The notes below the pieces were generated by a model. That model searched no databases. It had not been told where the DNA came from and saw nothing but the letters and a program-made list of their open reading frames with translations. From positions 100,730-164,729 of the forward strand of contig NZ_SDLV01000012.1 in the NCBI RefSeq assembly GCF_004916905.1: a stretch of 64,000 bases of DNA, written 5' to 3'. This document shows positions 32,082-40,992 of the stretch, in pieces. A program made the position numbers and the translations under genes. This DNA comes from Chryseobacterium candidae. GTDB lineage: Bacteria; Bacteroidota; Bacteroidia; Flavobacteriales; Weeksellaceae. Positions within the stretch are counted from its first letter, which is position 1. Every line of letters starts with the position of its first letter.

Positions 32082-32606
32082 ATGCAAGGACAAATCACAT
32101 TATCTAAGAAAGAAAGGCATTATCAGTTTTTTTATTTAATACTGATGCTGGTAACAGCAATGTTATTTTTGGGAGTGATCTTTTTAAAAGGATTTGTATC
32201 TCCTTTTTCTGATGAAGATGTAAGAGGCATTCAGAATCTTGAACAGAAAGCCGAATTTGAACAGCATCAGAAAGTTGTTCTTCCCATCATGGACAGTACT
32301 TATACCATGATCACCAAACTTACCAATGACGGACCACAGCCTTTTATCGAAAACAATATCCAGCTGGGAGTGAATGATCTTAACAGCTATTTCAATAGTA
32401 CTGACGTTGTGGATATCCGTAAAGATGCCTATCCACAGATCGCAAAATTTTATAAAATGTATTTTGATGATAAAAAAGTCATTTCAACAACCTCGGAAGA
32501 CATTAAAATTTTCCAGAAACAGGTAGATGAATGCAGAATCGGATTTAAAGATAAGCAGAATAAGCTCTATCAGCGCGAGCAGGATCTGAAAGCAAGGATG
32601 CAGTAA
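32082..32606 (+). CDS. tssO: T6SS-iii membrane-complex protein TssO
   Basis: A 174-residue protein with a short cytosolic N-terminus (MQGQITLSKKERHYQFFYL), one transmembrane helix (LILMLVTAMLFLGVIFL) and a periplasmic helical domain ending in a coiled coil (NKLYQREQDLKARM). It has the same architecture as the gene 12 bp upstream, so the two may be diverged paralogues. The position directly before the PKD protein TssP matches tssO in other Bacteroidota loci. It would help form the trans-envelope channel. Confidence 0.75.
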   Translation: MQGQITLSKKERHYQFFYLILMLVTAMLFLGVIFLKGFVSPFSDEDVRGIQNLEQKAEFEQHQKVVLPIMDSTYTMITKLTNDGPQPFIENNIQLGVNDLNSYFNSTDVVDIRKDAYPQIAKFYKMYFDDKKVISTTSEDIKIFQKQVDECRIGFKDKQNKLYQREQDLKARMQ

Positions 32607-32653
32607 GCAAATGGATACTAGGAATTTTAAACAACACATCACAATTATTAACT

Positions 32654-33565
32654 ATGAATTATTTTCAAAAGAACAAGAAAAACATTATTATCGGTGTTAT
32701 TGCAACGTTGCTGATTGCTGCATTGGTTGCTCTGTGGCTGCAGAAAAAGGTAATACATTCAGCCGATGATATTGTTGGGGTGGTTTATCCGTCTTCATTG
32801 GCGGTGGGAGATACACTTTTATTTGAAGATAAAACCCAGTTTGCGAAAACCAAAAGATGGAATTTCGGAGATGGAACAACTTCAGACAAAAACAGTGGTA
32901 TTCACTTCTATAATAAGCCAGGATATTACCAGGTAAGTTTGATCGTGGACAATAAGTATACGAAATCTTTCCCTGTAATGGTAAGTGCAAGAAGCGTTCA
33001 GAAACCAAAAGATACTGCAACGGCAAAAACAACTATTGAAGCTGTGAGCCAGGCGATGCAGAACGAGAATGTAACCTTCCGTGCTATTTCCGAAGCAAAG
33101 CAGTTTGCATGGAAATTTGGTGAGTCCGGGAATACAGATGCTAAGGATAAATTCACTATCTATTCCTATAAAAAACCCGGAGATTATCTGGTAACTCTTT
33201 ACACGGAACAAAGCCAGGATCCTATTTATCACCGTATTAAAATCCTTCCGGCTTATGATGCTCTTGCAGAAGATGAAGTTTCAGTAGAAGACTCTTATGC
33301 AAAAGTAGATAATGATTTCAAATATCACCTGCAGCAGATTGCTAACGGAAACAGTTTCAATATGCATTACAATTACCTGTTGAAAACGTATCTGTGTAAC
33401 AATGAAAATACAGTGGTAAAAGTAAATGACAGCAAAGTAAATAATTTCTACATGTATTGTGCAGGCCTTCAGTTTGATAAAAATACAGTGATCCAGACGG
33501 TAAAAGTAAATCTGGATGATACACAGAACTGTGTAACGAAAGTAGATATTAATCAAAGCAAATAA
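32654..33565 (+). CDS. tssP: T6SS-iii membrane-complex protein TssP (PKD domains)
   Basis: A 303-residue protein with an N-terminal membrane anchor (IIIGVIATLLIAALVALWLQ) and two periplasmic PKD-like beta-sandwiches: residues about 45-110 (VGDTLLFEDKTQFAKTKRW, NFGDGTTS) and about 125-200 (AWKFGESGN, KPGDYLVTLYTE). The C-terminal part (about 210-303) is unassigned and contains several cysteines. This is the layout of TssP, part of the Bacteroidota-specific TssNOPQR complex. It is followed after 47 bp by tssR. Confidence 0.82.
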   Translation: MNYFQKNKKNIIIGVIATLLIAALVALWLQKKVIHSADDIVGVVYPSSLAVGDTLLFEDKTQFAKTKRWNFGDGTTSDKNSGIHFYNKPGYYQVSLIVDNKYTKSFPVMVSARSVQKPKDTATAKTTIEAVSQAMQNENVTFRAISEAKQFAWKFGESGNTDAKDKFTIYSYKKPGDYLVTLYTEQSQDPIYHRIKILPAYDALAEDEVSVEDSYAKVDNDFKYHLQQIANGNSFNMHYNYLLKTYLCNNENTVVKVNDSKVNNFYMYCAGLQFDKNTVIQTVKVNLDDTQNCVTKVDINQSK

Positions 33566-33612
33566 TTTCGTCCGGTCTTACGGATGCACCAATCATAAAA
33601 AGATTAAATAGG

Positions 33613-36018
33613 ATGAAAAATACATTTCCTCTAGCAGCATATTATATAGGGTTATCAGTATTATTAACGAGTTGCCAGGTAAAGCTCCCGTCAAAGAAAA
33701 CCCCGGAACCTTCACAGTATGGGCAGGTGGATGCTTCCCCTGTCGTTAACGGATATCCAAAAAAGTCAGTTCCATGGATTGTTATTTCAGACAGATCAAG
33801 AAATACGGCTTATCTGGATAAAGATGATGAGAAGTCTTACAAAGAAGTAAAATTTCTTGAACCTTTAATGGTTTTAAAACATAGAGACGGAATGGTAAAA
33901 GTAGCGGAATATGTTCCGGATGCTTTAATGAAAAAGATTTCTTCAAAATCAGTCAAAACATATGGCTGGATTCAGGAGTCTGATCTCCTTCTTTGGAATA
34001 ACGCTTTAAAAAGTGAAAAAACAGGGTATCCTGTAAGAGTAGCAGTAGTACCGAATAACAGTGAAGTCATCAGAAATGCCGAGAGATACTACAAAAACGA
34101 CTCTATTATGGTGTTTAATTCACCAAGTCTTATTGAAACAGCCAACGTGAAAATTCCTAACGGACAAATTGTTTACGTATACAAGATGGCTGAAAATAAT
34201 AAACGTTTCCTGGTAGGTAAAAAACCATCTGTTGATATGGACAGTATCAACAAAGGACTTTACGGATGGGTAAGCTCAAATGTAATTTCCAGCTGGGGAG
34301 AACGTTCTGCGATCAAATTAAAAAATACAACAGGAATTAATGATACGGCATTAGGAATCCATGAAGGACATCCAGGCGGATCTGCTTCAGATGCTGATAA
34401 CAAAACAGCTGTTCTTCTTACTGATGTAAACAAAAGAACACCTCTGGAAAATATCTTCCCGGTAAATCTTCCTTTAGAAGAAACTCCAACTCCTGATACC
34501 AAGACAAAATATTTCACCAATATTTTAGATTACAGCAAGAACTTTGTATCCAATGTATTGGGTGAGCCTATTTATTTTGATCGCTACAGAGAGATTACGG
34601 AAAGAGATAAAAATATCAATATTGTTTTTGCATTAGACATAAGTGCTGCCAATGCACCTTATGCACCTATCGTAAAATCACTTTTACAGGATCTTCAGCT
34701 GAGGTTTGAAAAACCATCTTATTTTAATCATGTTAAATATGGTGTGGTTTTATACAAAAACAATCCATGTGGAGATAATATTTCTGTATCCAACTTAAGT
34801 ACAGACTACAGTAAAATCATGACATTTATTGATCAGAAAACCAATGAAATGAACTGTGCAAGCAATAATGGCTATCAGCCGGTAGGAGAGGCGCTTACTG
34901 CAGCAGGGAATCTTCTTTCAAATGTTTCTGATGAAACCAATATTGTTATAACTGTAGGAACTTCTGCCAATCAAAGCGGAAATATGTACAGTGTAATCAG
35001 TTCGTTAACACAGGCTCAGGCAAGATTAATCATGTTCCAGACCAGTGCAAGATCATCTGATACTTACAACGATTTTGTATTGATGGCAGAAAATGTGGTA
35101 ACGAATACAGCTAAAAACATTGCTGAACTTAAAAAGCAGAAGATCATCAACCAATATGATGTTTTAACCAAAAATAATTTCAGCCTTGTGGAAGGCGATA
35201 CGGGATTCTTCTCTTTAGCTTATCCTAAAGAGAGCATGTCTCAGGGATTTGTTATTTTCCCTAAAAAAGGAGATATTACCACTCCCGGATTCCTTAAAAA
35301 GTCTGTTGACAGTCTTATTGCACAAGTTACTTTAGATAATCAGACTGTTGATAAATCTCTTAATGAATATTTCCATTCATCCGTAGGAGCAGGGAGAACA
35401 GATGTAGATTTAAAATATAAATACCTGTATCCAGGGCTTACCAATCCGGTTTCTGCCGGAATTGCTGCACAGCTGATCAACTATGGAAGCCCGTTCCTTG
35501 TGAAAGGATATATTCCAAAAGAGCTGAAAGAGTTTACGCCAGGAATAGAAAAGGGAATCCTTATTTCTGAATCGGAATATGATAACTTAAAAGCTTTCTA
35601 TACGGAAGTTTACAGAAATACTCAGGCAGACCGTGCAGACTTTAACCAGGCTAGAGCAGTAAAGGAGTATGTAAAGCTGCTGAAAAAGTATAATCCTACA
35701 ATAAAATTCTTAGATAAAGGAGCACTTTATGAGCTGCCAATGTCTTACGCTATTGGAATGAGTACCGGATTTGACCTTTCTGAAGAAGAATTGATGGCTA
35801 AATATAAACTGAAAGGTTGGAAAAAATCAAAAGTGGTTCCTAGTGAAACGGTAAAAAATTATTTCCAGCACTACAAGAACTTAGCAGACAGACTGCTTGC
35901 CAACAGAAACAATCCGGCTGTAAAAATTCAGCAGAACGGACAGACTTTCTACTGGCTTAATGAGTACTTTACGCCATCCAGAATTCCAACAGAACAACCG
36001 GAATACACAAAGCATTAA
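33613..36018 (+). CDS. tssR: T6SS-iii outer-membrane lipoprotein TssR
   Basis: An 801-residue lipoprotein (signal MKNTFPLAAYYIGLSVLLTS, then Cys21). The N-terminal third has beta-rich SH3-like segments (WIVISDRSRNTAYLDKDDE, YGWIQESDLLLWNNALKS). The middle carries a von Willebrand A-like domain (about residues 335-520; NINIVFALDISAANAPYAPI, with DISAA in place of the DxSxS metal site). The C-terminus is helical. TssR is thought to complete the T6SS membrane complex at the outer membrane in place of TssJ. It ends with a terminator, separating the membrane operon from tssD. Confidence 0.87.
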   Translation: MKNTFPLAAYYIGLSVLLTSCQVKLPSKKTPEPSQYGQVDASPVVNGYPKKSVPWIVISDRSRNTAYLDKDDEKSYKEVKFLEPLMVLKHRDGMVKVAEYVPDALMKKISSKSVKTYGWIQESDLLLWNNALKSEKTGYPVRVAVVPNNSEVIRNAERYYKNDSIMVFNSPSLIETANVKIPNGQIVYVYKMAENNKRFLVGKKPSVDMDSINKGLYGWVSSNVISSWGERSAIKLKNTTGINDTALGIHEGHPGGSASDADNKTAVLLTDVNKRTPLENIFPVNLPLEETPTPDTKTKYFTNILDYSKNFVSNVLGEPIYFDRYREITERDKNINIVFALDISAANAPYAPIVKSLLQDLQLRFEKPSYFNHVKYGVVLYKNNPCGDNISVSNLSTDYSKIMTFIDQKTNEMNCASNNGYQPVGEALTAAGNLLSNVSDETNIVITVGTSANQSGNMYSVISSLTQAQARLIMFQTSARSSDTYNDFVLMAENVVTNTAKNIAELKKQKIINQYDVLTKNNFSLVEGDTGFFSLAYPKESMSQGFVIFPKKGDITTPGFLKKSVDSLIAQVTLDNQTVDKSLNEYFHSSVGAGRTDVDLKYKYLYPGLTNPVSAGIAAQLINYGSPFLVKGYIPKELKEFTPGIEKGILISESEYDNLKAFYTEVYRNTQADRADFNQARAVKEYVKLLKKYNPTIKFLDKGALYELPMSYAIGMSTGFDLSEEELMAKYKLKGWKKSKVVPSETVKNYFQHYKNLADRLLANRNNPAVKIQQNGQTFYWLNEYFTPSRIPTEQPEYTKH

Positions 36019-36038
36019 GAAATTTATTTTATGATATT

Positions 36039-36068
36039 AAAAGCAGGAGTATATCTTCTGCTTTTTTT
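36039..36068 (+). terminator. Terminator of the tssO-tssR operon
   Basis: AAAAGCAG (36039-36046) pairs with CTGCTTTT (36058-36065), followed by TTT. Confidence 0.75.
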
Positions 36069-36245
36069 GTGTCTTAAAGTGAGGTCACATATATTGATTA
36101 ATTGTAAACCTTAAACTTTGAATTTTTGAAACCTAAACTCTGTTTATTTCTCTTTAAAGTGTAAAAATATTTTTTATCTAAAAACTGAGATATAATTTAA
36201 AATACTTTATTAATGGATGTTATGGTGTGGTTTGTAAATCCATTG

Positions 36246-36282
36246 TCGTAGAATTACGACAACAAATCGTAGAACTACTACA
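36246..36282 (+). promoter_or_regulatory. Operator array of tssD1 (two palindromes, 21-bp period)
   Basis: TCGTAGAATTACGACA begins at 36246 and TCGTAGAACTACTACA begins at 36267. Each has the dyad GTA-n4-TAC. The starts are 21 bp apart and lie 85 and 64 bp before the first base of the -7 element. The same arrangement precedes tssD2 and tssD3. The remainder of the gap 36019-36245 holds the tssR terminator and an AAACTTTGAA-type phrase repeat. Confidence 0.8.
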
Positions 36283-36306
36283 AAATATCAGATTTATAAG
36301 GAAAAG

Positions 36307-36338
36307 TTTTTTTTAGCGGAAAAGAGCCTCTATATTTG
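36307..36338 (+). promoter_or_regulatory. Promoter of tssD1
   Basis: TATATTTG at 36331-36338 is a perfect TAnnTTTG element. A T8-AG tract ends 16 bp upstream in place of a TTG -33 box. The ATG is 60 bp after the -7 start. Confidence 0.75.
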
Positions 36339-36390
36339 CTAACACAATCACCGAATCACAAAATATTACTAACGATTAAATTTACTAATC

Positions 36391-36798
36391 ATGGCCGAAA
36401 GAAACTCAAGAGGAATCTTAAAATTCAATAATGGAGAAGGGCAGAAGCTGTTAAAAATGAACTACAGCGTATCAAGATCTACAGATGTTTCAGGACGTGT
36501 AGCATCAGATCCTTCCAATGCATTAATCAAGGTTACGGTAGAAGCTACTGAAAAGTCAGATATCCTTGAAAGCTTACTAAACGGCAAATATAAGCCGACA
36601 GTAGGAGAAATTACTTTCAACAAATCTCACGAAGAAGGAACACTGATCACTTTGAAATGGGAAAACGGATACGTCATCCAGCATGAAGTAGACTTCGACG
36701 CAGTAGACAGCAACAGTATGCTGATCAGCTTCGTCATCAGTGCAGAAACCATTGATTACGGTACTTCTCAATACGCAGGGCTATGGCCATCCAGCTAA
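36391..36798 (+). CDS. tssD: T6SS tube protein TssD (Hcp), copy 1
   Basis: A 135-residue Hcp-like protein, opening MAERNSRGILKFNNGEGQKL and ending AGLWPSS. It forms hexameric rings that stack into the secreted inner tube and carries effectors. It differs from the other two copies in the window by only a few residues; it lacks the terminal Gly-Lys that they have. It stands alone between its own operator/promoter and a terminator, so it is expressed independently of the membrane-complex operon, as expected for a highly abundant structural protein. Confidence 0.92.
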   Translation: MAERNSRGILKFNNGEGQKLLKMNYSVSRSTDVSGRVASDPSNALIKVTVEATEKSDILESLLNGKYKPTVGEITFNKSHEEGTLITLKWENGYVIQHEVDFDAVDSNSMLISFVISAETIDYGTSQYAGLWPSS

Positions 36799-36830
36799 GA
36801 TTGACACATATTATCAACATTCATAAGAAG

Positions 36831-36863
36831 AAAGACTGTCCCTATTTAAGACGGTCTTTTTTT
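36831..36863 (+). terminator. Terminator of tssD1
   Basis: AAAGACTGTC (36831-36840) pairs with GACGGTCTTT (36850-36859, one G-T pair), followed by TTTT. Confidence 0.75.
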
Positions 36864-36969
36864 GCCTGAATGAAAAAACTATACCTGAAATTTTATTCTA
36901 TAACATATTTATATAGTGTCTGTTATGTAAATTTTGTTATCTTTAATACCCAACACAAACACAAAGCAT

Positions 36970-38901
36970 ATGAAAACCGAATCAAAGACCAAGGGATCTT
37001 CCTTCCGTCCTTCACAGAATGCAGACGGAATATCCGAGAATCATCACGCAGGCATCAACCGGCTGGTTAAATTGTCACTGGTTGTAGAAGGTAAAATTAT
37101 TAAGTACTATAAACATTTCACCCTTAAACAAAAAGCGGGGCACCACCACGAATTCAATCTTATTCTTGCTCACGATGCTTTGGGAGAAAGGCAAAGCCAT
37201 ACCCTTGAAGAAGCCAACAAATTTCTGGGTAAACGTCTTACAGCGGTCATTTCCTACAAAGATATTGAGAAAAGTCCGGAAAGGAATTTTGTCGGGATCA
37301 TTACCAAAGTAGGATTCAGTCAGGAAAAAATGAGTCTGGGAAATATTGTGCTTTCCGGATACAGCCCAACGATCTTGCTGGACGGGGCTCCGCATATCCA
37401 GAGTTTTGGCGGCAGCCAGCCCGTTAATATGGGAATCATAGCCAAAGAAGTAATAAAACAGGGAATAGATAAAGAGCGGTTTGATATAAGAGTCGATACC
37501 AATGATTATTCCCAGATTATTTACAGCAGCCAGTATAACGAAACCCATTATAATTATCTGGCGAGAATGGCAGAAGCTTATGGGGAACAATTTTATTATG
37601 ATGGTGAAGTCTTGCATTTTGGAAAGCTTCCTCCGCAGAATAAGCCTATAAAATTATTATATGGGAGCAATACAGATAATATTAAAATAGAACTAAAAGC
37701 TGTTCATACAAAGCCTCAGTATTATGGCTATAACAGCAGTAAACATGAAAAGCTGACTTCAGGAGAAACTCCGGTAAGCCATTTAGGCGATCTTGCCCGT
37801 ACAGCATACAGTCACAATGACAAGATATATAAAACCCCGGCACTGCAGGTTGCACCTATCAAAGCAACAACGCATCTGGATATAGAGCATTCTCAAAGAA
37901 GTTCATCAGGAAGCGAGGCTGTTAATGTATTTTCAGTTTCCGGATCTACAACCGTTCCTTTTTTGCATCCCGGATGTATTGCGGATATTCATATGAGAAA
38001 GCCGGACAGCAGTGAAACATCTTATTTTACGAAGGTTATGGTGACAGAAGCCATTCATGAAATTGATACGATCGGACATTACACAGGAACTTTCGAATCC
38101 ATTGCCGCAGACACGGGTTTTCTACCCAAACCGGAATTTACGGTACCGGCTGCCCAGCCACAGATTGCAACGGTAATTTCCAATACCGATCCGGAAGGCC
38201 AGGGAAGAGTTCAGGTAAGATTCGACTGGCAGATGAATGATAACACTCACTTTGTAAGAGTAATGAGCCCCGATGCAGGAGGAACCGATCAGATCACTCA
38301 AAATCGTGGTTATGTAGCTATTCCCGAGATAGGCGATCAGGTGATGGTTAATTTCATACATAGTCATCCTGACAGACCATTTGTAATGGGAGGGATGTTC
38401 CATGGAGGAATTGGCCTTGGCGGTGGAGCTGACAACCGTGTAAAATCCATACAAACGCGAAGCGGCCACAGAATCGTTTTTACAGAAGACGAAAGCATTA
38501 TTATTACAGACAAAAGCGGAAATGAGATCCATCTGGATACAACCGGAAGTAATATCAACATTACAGCACCGGAAACCATGACCCTGAACTGTAAGAATAT
38601 GAATATTAATGTTGGAGAGAATATGACGACGACGGTGGGAATGAATAAAGCAGACAGTATCGGATTAAATAATACTGAGACTGTAGGCGCTATGAAACTA
38701 ACTTCGGTCATAGGAAATGTAAGTACATTCATTACAGGTAAACTTACTGAAATTATTGAAGGAGATGTACACAGCGAAACAAAGAAGGAAAGAAATGAAA
38801 TTTCTGAAAAAGAAATTAACATTACCTCCAATGCTTCCATCAATAAACACGCCCAACAAGAAGTACAAAACAACAGCGGAGAGAGATCTAAAGCCTATTA
38901 A
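36970..38901 (+). CDS. vgrG: T6SS spike protein VgrG (TssI)
   Basis: The start at 36970 (MKTESKTKGSSFRPSQ) is preferred over an upstream Met at 36934 because the upstream codons overlap promoter-like DNA. The 643-residue product has the gp27-like part (about residues 40-370; INRLVKLSLVVEGKIIKYYK, HYNYLARMAEAYGEQFYYDG), the gp5 OB-fold (about 390-470; GQGRVQVRFDWQMNDNTHFV, NRGYVAIPEIGDQVMVNFIH) and a C-terminal triple beta-helix with short repeats (GNEIHLDTTGSNINITAPET, NVGENMTTTVGMNKADS). It forms the tip of the tube. The effector gene follows after 2 bp. Confidence 0.93.
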   Translation: MKTESKTKGSSFRPSQNADGISENHHAGINRLVKLSLVVEGKIIKYYKHFTLKQKAGHHHEFNLILAHDALGERQSHTLEEANKFLGKRLTAVISYKDIEKSPERNFVGIITKVGFSQEKMSLGNIVLSGYSPTILLDGAPHIQSFGGSQPVNMGIIAKEVIKQGIDKERFDIRVDTNDYSQIIYSSQYNETHYNYLARMAEAYGEQFYYDGEVLHFGKLPPQNKPIKLLYGSNTDNIKIELKAVHTKPQYYGYNSSKHEKLTSGETPVSHLGDLARTAYSHNDKIYKTPALQVAPIKATTHLDIEHSQRSSSGSEAVNVFSVSGSTTVPFLHPGCIADIHMRKPDSSETSYFTKVMVTEAIHEIDTIGHYTGTFESIAADTGFLPKPEFTVPAAQPQIATVISNTDPEGQGRVQVRFDWQMNDNTHFVRVMSPDAGGTDQITQNRGYVAIPEIGDQVMVNFIHSHPDRPFVMGGMFHGGIGLGGGADNRVKSIQTRSGHRIVFTEDESIIITDKSGNEIHLDTTGSNINITAPETMTLNCKNMNINVGENMTTTVGMNKADSIGLNNTETVGAMKLTSVIGNVSTFITGKLTEIIEGDVHSETKKERNEISEKEINITSNASINKHAQQEVQNNSGERSKAY

Positions 38902-38903
38902 TT

Positions 38904-40289
38904 ATGAGCAGAACGAGAATTGTAAAAGGCACCTACAACAAAATCTCTCATGAAAATCATAATATGTATTCTCAGGAGAGTATTATTTCACGTGCCATGA
39001 AATGGATTTTTGAAAAGGGTAATGATAAAGGAGTGAGCCATAATACGCCACAATCTCCACCACTACAACAGCTTATACAATTGATTGTACAATTCAGACC
39101 GAACAAAAACTGGAAAGGGGAGTTTGGCTTTGATTGGATGAGAATAGGGGATACGAGCCTTTTTAATGATCAAAAATTTGAGGATATTGTAGCCTATCAA
39201 TATGAAGATGCCAAGTTTACTACAAAAGTAAAAAATGGCAATAAATATGATGGATACTTTGAGGTTAATGAAACGATGTTTAATAACCTGAAAAAAGAGT
39301 ATAATCCTTTCTCTGTTGCATGGAAAACAAAAAAAGATAAAAAAACAGGAAAAGATGTTCCTGAAGAATATTTTATACCGTGGCTATCCATCCTAAAAGA
39401 TAAAGAAGTTAAGATTACTTTTTTTGCAGAAATCCAACAGGAAGCTGATTATTTGGAGTTTACCAAATCTGATTATTTTACTTTTACTCCTGATAAAATA
39501 GAAATAAAAGGTAAAAAGAAAATAGCTTTGAACGATTATGAAGTAACAGTCAAATGCATAAAAGAGTTTACAAGTAATCAGATTATAGAGTTAAAAGCAT
39601 TTAAAACTGAAGCAGGTGCAACGGTTGAATCAATTGCCGGGAAAATAAATGTCTGGGCAAATGATAATACGAAACAGAAGAAAAAGGATGTAGTATTTGT
39701 TGAAATAAAAACTCCGGAATTGTCAATTGGGTCAGGGAAGAATAAACCTAATATTAATGATGAAAAAAATAGGATTAATCAATATCTTGAGCAAGCATAT
39801 ATCAAATTATCGGATGATTCAGATATTGTTGAATTGGATTTAACAGCAGATAAAAATTTTATTAATTTCGTAACCAATAGTGAGGTAGATCCTGATAAAA
39901 AGAGTGGTGGAAAAGAACTTCAGGACTATTTGAAAGTCCAATTGGAAAAGGCTTATCCTAAGAAATACACAAAGCATTTCAAAGCATTTTATTTTGCTGA
40001 GCATGGTTACGATGTAGGTGGACATGTTTCCGGATATTCAAATTATGGAGCAGATTATGTGGTCGTATTTAAAAGTAAAAACGATCAGACAGCAGCACAT
40101 GAATTTCTTCATTCTATGAATTTAGCCCATACATTTGCAAATAAGGAAGCATCTTCTCATGCATTGTATACGTATGAGTACAAAAAGACAGATAATTTAT
40201 TAGATTATTCGCATCATGGAGGGAATGACAATAAGCGATGTTCATTATATTATTGGCAGTGGAAAAAAGCCAATTCATCTATCAAATAA
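38904..40289 (+). CDS. Putative T6SS effector with metzincin-type metalloprotease domain
   Basis: A 461-residue protein starting 2 bp after vgrG. It has no signal peptide, as expected of T6SS cargo. Residues about 1-300 look like a delivery or adaptor region: a short basic start (MSRTRIVKGTYNKISHENHN), a beta-rich part with W70-KGEFGFD-W78, and a segment with Ig-like character. The C-terminal domain (about 300-461) has HEFLHSMNLAH (H399, E400, H403, H409), the HExxHxxxxxH zinc motif of metzincins, and NLLDYS at the Met-turn position with Leu433 in place of Met. It would cut proteins in the target periplasm. The AT-rich composition differs from the flanking T6SS genes and suggests recent acquisition. 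Effector status is inference from position and domain. Confidence 0.78.
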   Translation: MSRTRIVKGTYNKISHENHNMYSQESIISRAMKWIFEKGNDKGVSHNTPQSPPLQQLIQLIVQFRPNKNWKGEFGFDWMRIGDTSLFNDQKFEDIVAYQYEDAKFTTKVKNGNKYDGYFEVNETMFNNLKKEYNPFSVAWKTKKDKKTGKDVPEEYFIPWLSILKDKEVKITFFAEIQQEADYLEFTKSDYFTFTPDKIEIKGKKKIALNDYEVTVKCIKEFTSNQIIELKAFKTEAGATVESIAGKINVWANDNTKQKKKDVVFVEIKTPELSIGSGKNKPNINDEKNRINQYLEQAYIKLSDDSDIVELDLTADKNFINFVTNSEVDPDKKSGGKELQDYLKVQLEKAYPKKYTKHFKAFYFAEHGYDVGGHVSGYSNYGADYVVVFKSKNDQTAAHEFLHSMNLAHTFANKEASSHALYTYEYKKTDNLLDYSHHGGNDNKRCSLYYWQWKKANSSIK

Positions 40290-40295
40290 GTAGTT

Positions 40296-40904
40296 ATGAA
40301 TAAAATAATAATGTTAATGTGGTTGAGTATATTTATACAATGCCAATCTCAAAAAATAGATAAATATATGATACCAAGTGTTGATAATAAGTATGAAAAA
40401 TTTGATATTGAAAATTTCCAAAAGAAATCAATAAGAGGTTACTTGAAAGTGCGGGAGGATAGCAATACCTACATTCAGGATTTTCAATCACCAGGTTACA
40501 GAGAAATAATTTACAATGATAATTTGTTTTATAAGGTTACTAAATTTTTCTATGGTAATGGTAATATTGAGAAAAAAGGATGTTTGTTCAATGAAGGCTC
40601 AGTAGTTGGTATTTGGTATCATTTTGACGAATCTGGCAAACTCCTTAAAGAGGAAAACATGGATGAAGGCTATGACTTAAAACCTGCAGATATTATTGCA
40701 TACTGTGAAAAGAATAAAATTGATCTACCTAAAGGCTACCATGATTCTGGTTACCAAGCTAGAGTATTAAAAAAGGATTTTGAAGGCAAAAAAGTATGGA
40801 GAATTTCTCATCAAATTGCAGGCGACAAAATTGAGGAAATCATTCTGGATGGTAAAACAGGAAAAGAACTTCAAAAGAAGACAGTACCATTTTATAACCC
40901 GTAA
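40296..40904 (+). CDS. Putative immunity lipoprotein for the metalloprotease effector
   Basis: A 202-residue lipoprotein (MNKIIMLMWLSIFIQCQSQ, Cys16) that begins 6 bp after the effector stop. The middle contains a YwqK/MORN-like strand pattern (KFFYGNGNIEKKGCLFNEGS, then GIWYHFDESGKLL). The C-terminal part (VWRISHQIAGDKIEEIILDG) may form a second small domain. Effector-immunity pairs are normally adjacent and share the compartment where the toxin acts, so a lipoprotein points to a periplasmic target. I know no named immunity family that it fits; its role is inferred from position. Confidence 0.6.
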   Translation: MNKIIMLMWLSIFIQCQSQKIDKYMIPSVDNKYEKFDIENFQKKSIRGYLKVREDSNTYIQDFQSPGYREIIYNDNLFYKVTKFFYGNGNIEKKGCLFNEGSVVGIWYHFDESGKLLKEENMDEGYDLKPADIIAYCEKNKIDLPKGYHDSGYQARVLKKDFEGKKVWRISHQIAGDKIEEIILDGKTGKELQKKTVPFYNP

Positions 40905-40992
40905 TTGCTAATACTTGTATGAACAGAGTACTAGAGCATTTAAAGAAAAAAAATAATAAGCATTTAAAATGGGATTCTACCGAAACAGTTTT

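Noticed and set aside
36246..36282. Operator array read as CRISPR-like direct repeats
   Set aside because: The repeats are about 16 bp with 5-bp gaps and lie at a fixed distance from a promoter in three places, which fits protein binding sites.
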